Assembly: GCA_900541835.1 (NCBI GenBank)
Contig: UQLL01000001.1
Location: 185,192-249,191, forward strand
DNA: 64,000 nucleotides
Reading direction: 5' to 3'
Source: an uncultured Porphyromonadaceae bacterium
GTDB taxonomy: Bacteria > Bacteroidota > Bacteroidia > Bacteroidales > Muribaculaceae
Shown piece by piece: positions 57,288 to 64,000 of the stretch (position 1 is its first letter; each line of letters starts with the position of its first letter). The notes beneath the pieces are model-generated. The model did no database searches. It had not been told where the DNA came from and worked only from the letters and a program-made list of their open reading frames with translations. Made by a program: the position numbers and the translations under genes.

Positions 57288-60200
57288 TTATCGGATGACT
57301 ACCTTGTCGGTGGTGAGGGTGCCGTCAGCATGGCGGACGCGACGGATGACAACTCCTGCACCGGGTGCCGGATTGGCGATGCGCATACCACTGACGGTGT
57401 AGTATTCGACGGAGATGATGTCGGAGGCGTCGATGCCATCAACGGCAGTGGTGGTGGTGCTTTCGACGTGCAGGGGTATGGACCGCTGAAGCGAGCCTAA
57501 GGATGTCGCCAGGGCGTAGTCACCGATGGTGTGCTCCTTGACGTTGATGCGATTCCCTTCCTTGACGGTGAAGACGTCGTTGCCGGTGAAGAGCACCTCC
57601 GGGTCAGCCTTGATGCGGAAGTAGTCGGAGACCTTGCCATAGTTGTCGGCGGCGACGTGGAAGAGCAGGGCGGTGCGGTGCAGGCGTGCGACGTCGTACC
57701 CGGCGATGCTCAATGGCATCGGATAGCCGTTTTCGGTGGGGGTGAAGCCCTCGCCGAAGTCTACGGCCAGCAGAGAGCGGGTGTCTTTGCCACGGTCCTC
57801 GGTAGCGGCGGGAAGCACGGTGGAGTCGTACCAGCAGTTGGTGTAGGTGGTCTTGCCGAGCTTGCCGACGAACATATTCACGGCCTTGGGGGCGTCCGCG
57901 GTCGATGATACCTTTCCGACGTTGTAGAAGTTGGTGATGGTGGAGGTGTGGTAGGAAGCCTTGTAGTAGCCGATGGCGCTGCCGGCGTTGTCCTTGGCGG
58001 AGACGGCGCCGAAGTTGGCGCAGTCGGTCATGATGGGATCACCCTTGGCGACGATGCCGCCTGCACCAGCGGTGGTGGTGCCGAGGCTGGCGTTGGTGTT
58101 GCTGATTTCGCCGAAGTTGGCGCAGCCGGTGATGACGGGCTGGTCGCCTGAGGCGAGAATGCCGGCCGCCGACGAGTAGGTGGCGGTGACGGGGGCGGCG
58201 TTGAGGCTTGCCGTGATGGTAAGGTCCTTGGAGGCGTAGGCGACGATGCCGGCAGCTTCCGTCCTGGCGCTGATGGTGCCGTAGTTGAGGCAGGAGTCGA
58301 GCAGGGCGACATCGTTGGTATAGCCGAGGATGCCTGCGGCGTCGGAACCGGTGGTGGAGACGTTGCCACGGTTGACGGCTCCGTTGACGGTGACGCCGGT
58401 GGCATGGGCTATGATGCCGCCGACGTAGCTGGCGGTGGAGGTGATGTTGCCTTCGTTGACGAGGTCGCGTGCGGTGACAGTGGCGGAGGTGATGGCGCCG
58501 ACGATGCCGCCCGTCTTGGTCTGCTTGGAGTCGATGTTGGCGTAGTTGGTCAGGTTCTCCAGGCGGGCGTTGCCGGTGGCAGTGCCTACGAGGCCGCCCA
58601 TGATGGTGGCGGTGGAGGAGACTGCGGCGCGGTTGACGCAGTTGGCCAGACGGCCTTCGAGCGTGGCGGCGAAAGCGCCCGTGTTTCCCTTGCCGGTGAT
58701 GGTGCTGTTGGCGCCGATGGCCAGGTCGGAGACTGAGCCGTTGCCGCCGATGGTGGCGAAGAGGGCCGAGGGTGCGGTGGTGGAGGCGATGGAGAGGTGG
58801 TCGATGACATGGCCGTGGCCGAGGAATGTGGCCTGGAACTTGCCTGCGGCCGCGATGGGCGCGAAGCCCGTTATGCCGGTCATGTCGAGGTCGGCCTCAA
58901 GCGAGAAGACGCGGCCGTTGAAGCTTAGGTTGCCGTCAGCGGTGGAGGTGGAGAGCTTCTGCAGGTCGGCGGGGGTTCGGATGAGCCAGGGACTGGAGGC
59001 GGTGCCGTCGCCGGTGAAGAGGTTGGGCAGCGCGCCGAGGGGCAGGCTGCGGGTATAGCCGCCGTAGGTGGCCGTGAGAGTGGCCTTGGCGTACTCGGTG
59101 GGAGCAGTGCAGACGAGGTTGGCGCCACTGATGGAGAAGGCGTTGCCCTCGACGGACCATGCGAGTCCCTGGGCCTGGCAGAGCTGGGCGTTGCCGGATA
59201 CCTCGTTGCGGTAGATGCCTGCGGGGAAAGTCACCGGCATGGAGCCGAGCTGTGCCTCGGGGAGGTCCTTGAAGGCGGCGAGCATGGGGTAGCGGCCTGC
59301 GTTGAAGACCCACTTGGAGCCGAAGCCCTGGAGGGTTGTGCCTGTGAGTTCGGAGGTGCCGAGCATGGAGATGCCCTGCTGGGAGTTGGCGTAGAGGACA
59401 ATCTGCGCGTCGGCGGCCACGTTCTCGTAAGTGCCCTTGGCGTTGCCTGCCACTGCGCCCACATTAGTATATGTGGTGGAAGTGATGGGTGCCAATGAAA
59501 GGGAAGATATAATCCTGGTGGATGCGTTCTCGCTGGCTACCAGGCCGCCGATGGTGGAGCAGTTGGCACCGGCGGTGATGGCGCCGGTGTTGAGGCAATC
59601 GGTGACGGTGCCGTACATGGAGCCGCAGATGCCGCCGAGGCTCTGTGCCTTGTCGTGCATGGCGGAAATCTCGCCGGTGTTCTGGCATTCCTCGACCACT
59701 GAGCCTGCGTAGCCGGAATAGATGATGCCGCCGAGGCCGCCGTTATTCTCCGACGAGGAGAGCTTGCCGGCGTTGAGGCAGCGGCGCACGGTGCCGTAGT
59801 TGAAGGCGGTGATGCCGGCCGAATAGCCGTCGGTGGTAGGCACCTCGGCATAGTTGCGGCAGTTCTCGATGAGTCCGTGGGACTGGGCCGCAATGGGCGC
59901 GAAGTTGCGGTATGCCAGGAAGCGGCAGGAGGCGTCGATGATGAGGTTGCGGACCACGGCCTGCGGTGCGAGGGCGGTGAAGATGCCCACGTTCATGACC
60001 TTGTTGGTGCGGGCGTCCATGCCCAGATTGCGGATGCGGTGGTCGGCGCCGTCGAGGGTGCCGTTGAAGTAGGCGTTGCCGGTGGAGCTGAAGCCGATGG
60101 GCTGGAAGCCGGTGACGGTGCCCATGTCGATGTCGGCGGTGAGGCGCAGGTGCTCGCCGGTGAAGTCGAGCTGCTGGGCGTTGACGGCTTCGGCGAGCTT

Positions 60201-61763
60201 GGCCATGTCGGCGCCATTAGTTATCAGATAGGGAGAGGCGGCGGTGCCGTCGCCCTGGAAGATCCGGGGATATACGCTCACCAGGGTGCGCTTCTCGAAG
60301 TCGCCGAGGTAGGAAGTGAGCACGAGGTCCTGCACCTTGTCGGTGCGGGATACGTTGACGCGGGAGCCGGAAAGCGAGCAGGCGGTGCCGCCTCGCATTT
60401 CCCATTCGACGTCGTTGGCGGTGGAGACCGTGAATGGACTCTTGACATGCAGGCGGTCCTCGCCGGTGGCGAGCAGGACGGGAGCGGCGTTGAGCATGGC
60501 GGCGTCGGTAGTGGCCGACGAACTCAGGCGGGGGTACATGCCGCTGGCAAACACCCATTCTGACCCGAAGCCCTGGAGTGTGGAGCCGTTGGTGAGCGCT
60601 GAGGTGGGCAGGCCGTTGTCGGAGTCGGTGTAGCCGGACATCTGGCGGTCATACTTGCAGTCGGAGATAGTAATCTGGTCGATGCCCTGGCCTACAAGCT
60701 CGCAGTCGCTGCCGCGCACCAGGGCGGGAACCATCAGTCCGCCCACGTTGAGGCAGCGGCTCATGGCCAGCTCCTTCTTGTTGGAGTTGGAGACGACGCC
60801 GACGAGGCCGCCGGTAGCGGTGCCGGAGCCCACCACCGTTCCTGCGTTGTAGCAGTCGCGGATGAGTCCGGCGTTGAACGTGCCGACCAGTCCGCCGGTG
60901 TAGCCGGAGGCGGCGATGTATCCGCCGTTCCAGCAGCGGTCGAGGTAGCCGACGTTGAGGGTCGAGGTGATGCCGCCGCAGTTGTTCTGCGGTGCGCCCT
61001 GGATTGAGCCGGTGAAGTATGAGTCGGCGATGCGTGCGGTGTCGCCGCTGAGGGTGAGGGTGATGGAGGCTACGCCGCCGATGTGCGCCGAGGCGCTGCC
61101 TTCGCCCTGGACGACGATGACGGCGTTGGAGTGGCAGCGGAGTATGGCGCCGTAGTTCTGGCCTACTATGCCGCCGACTGAGCTGGTGGCCATGACGGAG
61201 CCGGAGACGTAGCAGTCGGAGACGGTGCCGCCGTTGGCGAAACCTACCAGGCCGCCCTTGTAGCTGCCGTTAGAGGAAGTAAAGTCTATGTTGGTGGCGC
61301 GGACGCGGGAAATGGTGCCGTCGGACTTGGCGGCGAGAGTGCCTCCGTTGCTGTTGCTCGACGTCACCTTGATGTTGTCGAGGCTGAGGTCGTGGATGGA
61401 ACCTGCGGCATCGAGCCAGCAGAAGATGCCGGCGTAGTATGTGCCGGTGATTTCCAGGCCGGAGAGCTTGTGGGAGTTGCCGTCGAACTCTCCTGCGAAC
61501 TTCTTGGGCGCGGCAGTGCCGGTGTAGCCGATGGGGGTGAATGAGTCGGAGGAGGTGAAGGCTATGTCGCCTTCCAGCCGGAAGTGCTTGTCGGCGAATG
61601 TGTTGCCGCCTGTCACCGCCGTGCTGAGCTCGGTCATGTCCGCCTTGGTCTTTATCAGGTACGGTGAGGACTGGGAGCCGTCGCCTCCGCTGAACGTCTG
61701 CGCCGAAGCCAGGGGCCATACGGCTGCCAGTGCCAGCAGGGTCAGGATTGGTTTTCTTCTCAT
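57288..61763 (-). CDS. Large secreted GLUG-repeat surface protein with sorting domain
   Basis: A 1491-residue exported protein. The signal peptide (about 1-21) is followed by three long modules, each opening with F-x-G-D-G-x-x-S-P-(Y/W)-L-I (near residues 23, 499 and 914) and made of many GLUG-type repeats such as GGLVGFANGGTVSDCYVSG and GGIVGQNYGAILRC, which fold as a right-handed beta-helix. The last about 60 residues (YYTVSGMRI to TTDKVVIR) resemble a T9SS type-A sorting domain. Adhesin or matrix role is likely. It lies 17 bases downstream of the second subtilase gene, so both are probably cotranscribed. Confidence 0.88.
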   Translation of the reverse strand: MRRKPILTLLALAAVWPLASAQTFSGGDGSQSSPYLIKTKADMTELSTAVTGGNTFADKHFRLEGDIAFTSSDSFTPIGYTGTAAPKKFAGEFDGNSHKLSGLEITGTYYAGIFCWLDAAGSIHDLSLDNIKVTSSNSNGGTLAAKSDGTISRVRATNIDFTSSNGSYKGGLVGFANGGTVSDCYVSGSVMATSSVGGIVGQNYGAILRCHSNAVIVVQGEGSASAHIGGVASITLTLSGDTARIADSYFTGSIQGAPQNNCGGITSTLNVGYLDRCWNGGYIAASGYTGGLVGTFNAGLIRDCYNAGTVVGSGTATGGLVGVVSNSNKKELAMSRCLNVGGLMVPALVRGSDCELVGQGIDQITISDCKYDRQMSGYTDSDNGLPTSALTNGSTLQGFGSEWVFASGMYPRLSSSATTDAAMLNAAPVLLATGEDRLHVKSPFTVSTANDVEWEMRGGTACSLSGSRVNVSRTDKVQDLVLTSYLGDFEKRTLVSVYPRIFQGDGTAASPYLITNGADMAKLAEAVNAQQLDFTGEHLRLTADIDMGTVTGFQPIGFSSTGNAYFNGTLDGADHRIRNLGMDARTNKVMNVGIFTALAPQAVVRNLIIDASCRFLAYRNFAPIAAQSHGLIENCRNYAEVPTTDGYSAGITAFNYGTVRRCLNAGKLSSSENNGGLGGIIYSGYAGSVVEECQNTGEISAMHDKAQSLGGICGSMYGTVTDCLNTGAITAGANCSTIGGLVASENASTRIISSLSLAPITSTTYTNVGAVAGNAKGTYENVAADAQIVLYANSQQGISMLGTSELTGTTLQGFGSKWVFNAGRYPMLAAFKDLPEAQLGSMPVTFPAGIYRNEVSGNAQLCQAQGLAWSVEGNAFSISGANLVCTAPTEYAKATLTATYGGYTRSLPLGALPNLFTGDGTASSPWLIRTPADLQKLSTSTADGNLSFNGRVFSLEADLDMTGITGFAPIAAAGKFQATFLGHGHVIDHLSIASTTAPSALFATIGGNGSVSDLAIGANSTITGKGNTGAFAATLEGRLANCVNRAAVSSTATIMGGLVGTATGNARLENLTNYANIDSKQTKTGGIVGAITSATVTARDLVNEGNITSTASYVGGIIAHATGVTVNGAVNRGNVSTTGSDAAGILGYTNDVALLDSCLNYGTISARTEAAGIVAYASKDLTITASLNAAPVTATYSSAAGILASGDQPVITGCANFGEISNTNASLGTTTAGAGGIVAKGDPIMTDCANFGAVSAKDNAGSAIGYYKASYHTSTITNFYNVGKVSSTADAPKAVNMFVGKLGKTTYTNCWYDSTVLPAATEDRGKDTRSLLAVDFGEGFTPTENGYPMPLSIAGYDVARLHRTALLFHVAADNYGKVSDYFRIKADPEVLFTGNDVFTVKEGNRINVKEHTIGDYALATSLGSLQRSIPLHVESTTTTAVDGIDASDIISVEYYTVSGMRIANPAPGAGVVIRRVRHADGTLTTDKVVIR

Positions 61764-61780
61764 GCTATGGTAGGTTGTTT

Positions 61781-63928
61781 TTAGCGTATTACGGTTTTGA
61801 GGGTTTGCGTGTTGCCTGCGCCACAGGCTTTTATGATGTATATGCCGGGGACGAGGGCATCGAGGTCGATGATTTCCTCGTCGCCCATGGTGCGGCTGGA
61901 AACGATGCGGGAGAGTGCTTTAGCTCCGGAGGGGGTGTAGACTTCCACGCTGGTGGCCGGGACATCGCGGTAGTAGAGGAGGTGGAGATCGCCGTCGATG
62001 ATGTTGGCACTCCAGGATGTCTCCCCTACTGCGGCGTCGACGGTGCGGACGTCAGCGAAGTTGCGTAGCACGTAGACGAGGCCTGCGTAGGCGTCGATCT
62101 TGCCGCGGCCCCAGATGTTATTGATTCCGGTGCCGGTGTAGTCGTCGTGACGGCAGGTGTATGCGAATGTCTCGCGGATCTGGTCAGGGGTGAGGGTGGG
62201 GTCGGCCTGGAGCCAGAGGGCGATGGTTCCGGCCACGTGGGGCGAGGCCATTGAGGTGCCCTGGTAGACGCCGTAGGGGTATGACTTGCCGTTCCATTCG
62301 GTGTTGTAGACGATGGAGGGGTCGTTGGCGGAGGTGGAGTTGAAGGCTGAGGCTATGAGGGAACCCGGGGCGGCCACGTCGGGCTTGATGCGTCCGTCGG
62401 TAGTGGGGCCGTTGTTGGAGAAGGGGGAGATGTCGCCGACGGTGAACTCGGTCGCCTGCGGGGTGCCGTTGAGGCCGAGGATGTAGTTGCGGGTGTTGTA
62501 GCTGCCGACGGTGATGATGCTCTTGCCGGTGCCTCCGATCTCGCACATTCCGTATTCGTGGTCAGGGACGCCCATGTTGCTCAGATGCTTGCGAAAGCAG
62601 CAGTAGTTGTTGTTGGCCCAGGCATGGACGGTGGAGCCCTGCTCGCCGGTGATGAGGATGGCGATGACCTTGTCGGGCTTGTAGTCGGAGATGTTGAGGG
62701 TGATGTGTGCCATGGGCTTGTCGTTGAGCGGCGACACCTGTGTGGCGATCTTGAAGAATCCGGAACTCTGGTCGAAGGGCTTCTGCAGGGTCACGGTCTG
62801 GGTGGTGGTGCGCGAGCAGTCGAAAGTGCGGCTCTTGTAGACGGGCTGCTGGGTTGCCTTGTCGATGGTGCATACGTTTACCTTGAGCGACTTTCCGGGC
62901 TGGCCCCACACCTGGAGCTCACCGGCGCCGGGGTTGCTCTCGAGGAAAGCGACCCCGGCGAGGAGTTCGGGGTTGGCATCGTTGAAGGTCTGAGAGATGT
63001 GCATGTCGACCATGCCGTCGTTGCCGGCGGCGCCGACGAGGATGCGCCCCTTGCCGGTGAGCTCGTCGCCGAGGACATCGCGCAGGGAAGAGCCGTCGTG
63101 CGGACCCATCTGGGTGCCGAGGCTCATGTTGATGACGGCAGGAAGCTGAAGTGAGTCGGCCGTCTGGAAAAGGTAAGAGATGGCGTCGGAGATGCCCTTG
63201 TCGACGTCGGTGAAGTTGGAAAAGGCAAGAGTGGCCTGCGGGGCTATGCCGTAGTAGGGGGAAGAGAGATCGCCGCCGGCGGCTATGTTCATGACATGGC
63301 TGCCGTGGGAGTAGTAGCTGAGGTCGGTCTTGTAGGCGAGAATCTGCTCGGGGGTTCGGAGCTCGGCGCCGTAGTCGAAGCCGACGGGAGGTGTGCCTGT
63401 CTTAGCGTCGTGGACCCATACGCGCTTGAGGCGAAGCTCGGTGCGGTCGGCGTTGTAGAAGGCGGGATGGGTGAAGTCGAGACCGCCGTCGATGGCGGCC
63501 ACCATGACGCCCTTGCCGTTGAAAGGCGTGGAGACATCGGCGATGGAGGTAGCGGAGTGAACCTCGTCGACACGCGAGACAAGCCTGGCGGTATCGAGGA
63601 GCATGTATGCCTGCGAGGCTCCCTGGATGCAGGTGACGTCGGGAAGGGAGGCGACGGAATCCAGCAGGCCGAGGGGAATCCGGGCGGTGAGGACGGTCTT
63701 GCCTACGGCGTTGACTCGGACGCCCATGGCGCGGAGGCGGGCCGGTATGGCGGCGTCGGAATAGCGGATGTAGGCGTCGATTGCTGGCTCGGCCTCTCCG
63801 GGGGCGAGCAGCCTCTCCTTGGCCGACTGCTGCCAGAGCAGCGTCTCGGAGGTGAGCTTCTCCACCCCGGCGAAGAGAGAGATTGAAAGGAGTGATAGCG
63901 CGGCAGCTAAGTATATCTTCTTGTTCAT
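61781..63928 (-). CDS. Secreted subtilisin-like serine protease (S8) with type-A sorting domain
   Basis: A 715-residue secreted S8 protease. The signal peptide (about residues 1-21) is followed by a pro-region and the triad motifs AAIDGGLDFTHPAF (Asp), YSHGSHVMNIAAG (His) and GTSMASPHVAG (Ser). The C-terminus (VEVYTPSGAKALS, LVPGIYIIKA, ending LKTVIR) is a type-A T9SS sorting domain. It is similar in length and architecture to the subtilase at 22794-24887. It lies directly upstream of the GLUG protein gene. The 72 bases before it show no clear TAnnTTTG box. Confidence 0.92.
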   Translation of the reverse strand: MNKKIYLAAALSLLSISLFAGVEKLTSETLLWQQSAKERLLAPGEAEPAIDAYIRYSDAAIPARLRAMGVRVNAVGKTVLTARIPLGLLDSVASLPDVTCIQGASQAYMLLDTARLVSRVDEVHSATSIADVSTPFNGKGVMVAAIDGGLDFTHPAFYNADRTELRLKRVWVHDAKTGTPPVGFDYGAELRTPEQILAYKTDLSYYSHGSHVMNIAAGGDLSSPYYGIAPQATLAFSNFTDVDKGISDAISYLFQTADSLQLPAVINMSLGTQMGPHDGSSLRDVLGDELTGKGRILVGAAGNDGMVDMHISQTFNDANPELLAGVAFLESNPGAGELQVWGQPGKSLKVNVCTIDKATQQPVYKSRTFDCSRTTTQTVTLQKPFDQSSGFFKIATQVSPLNDKPMAHITLNISDYKPDKVIAILITGEQGSTVHAWANNNYCCFRKHLSNMGVPDHEYGMCEIGGTGKSIITVGSYNTRNYILGLNGTPQATEFTVGDISPFSNNGPTTDGRIKPDVAAPGSLIASAFNSTSANDPSIVYNTEWNGKSYPYGVYQGTSMASPHVAGTIALWLQADPTLTPDQIRETFAYTCRHDDYTGTGINNIWGRGKIDAYAGLVYVLRNFADVRTVDAAVGETSWSANIIDGDLHLLYYRDVPATSVEVYTPSGAKALSRIVSSRTMGDEEIIDLDALVPGIYIIKACGAGNTQTLKTVIR

Positions 63929-64000
63929 GATGTTTTAGGATTTGAGGGAGGTTCTATTATTTGATTTTTCAGACTGGCGCATCGAGACAGAACCTCATTA

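Overview
The window is a G+C-rich chromosomal segment from a member of the order Bacteroidales (phylum Bacteroidota), most likely a gut commensal. Family-level placement (for example Muribaculaceae) is only a guess. The evidence is: promoters of the Bacteroidetes type (TTG, about 20 bp, TAnnTTTG); an RprX/RprY two-component system; a Bacteroides-type EF-G paralog; a Na+-pumping methylmalonyl-CoA decarboxylase cluster used in the succinate-propionate pathway; and secreted proteins with type-A (T9SS/Por-like) C-terminal sorting domains. Nothing marks the window as a phage, plasmid or integrated element. It is mostly core genome with patches of secreted-protein genes and dispersed palindromic repeats.

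Layout. 1-14.3 kb is mostly minus strand: TatD (cut by the window edge), polyprenyl diphosphate synthase, an EF-G paralog, hemW (plus strand), a LuxR-type regulator with a hemerythrin-like partner, formyl-THF cyclo-ligase, a C-terminal processing protease, dCMP deaminase, thioredoxin reductase, LolA-like carrier, FtsK and an L,D-transpeptidase lipoprotein. 14.4-22.8 kb is one tightly packed plus-strand run with several 1-4 base stop/start overlaps: UDP-glucose dehydrogenase, DegT aminotransferase, DUF2156 protein, polyprenol-phosphate glycosyltransferase, dihydroorotase, an ATP-grasp-like protein of unknown function, a Rossmann/DUF2520 protein, KdsC-like phosphatase and Maf. 22.8-31.6 kb holds a secreted subtilase, groES-groEL, a secreted beta-helix protein, a carboxypeptidase-regulatory-like protein, thioredoxin and an OmpA-family protein. 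31.6-44.8 kb is housekeeping: rimM, an ElaA-type acetyltransferase, AraC regulator, topB, mazG, mdh, a YrdC-family protein, mtnN-luxS-BASS transporter, ferritin, tRNA-Thr(CGU), rarA, a HAD phosphatase and threonine aldolase. 45-51.3 kb has rprX, rprY, plsC and uvrA. 51.3-51.7 kb is the decayed remnant of a GH53 galactanase. 51.7-56.3 kb is the methylmalonyl-CoA epimerase / decarboxylase operon. 57.3-64 kb is a two-gene unit of a 1491-residue GLUG-repeat surface protein and a second secreted subtilase.

Points that stand out: the EF-G paralog has Ala where the catalytic G3 His should be, and a perfect 24-bp palindrome lies between it and hemW. At least six genes have a TAnnTTTG box exactly four bases before ATG, which predicts leaderless mRNAs. 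One such box precedes a 27-codon GTG mini-ORF whose stop overlaps the methylmalonyl-CoA epimerase start. luxS is translationally coupled to a BASS-family transporter. Three large secreted proteins share the same C-terminal sorting signature. Several families of REP-like palindromes and one AT-rich 'AGTTAAGAGTT' repeat family are scattered through the intergenic regions, and a unit of the last family lies inside a protease gene.
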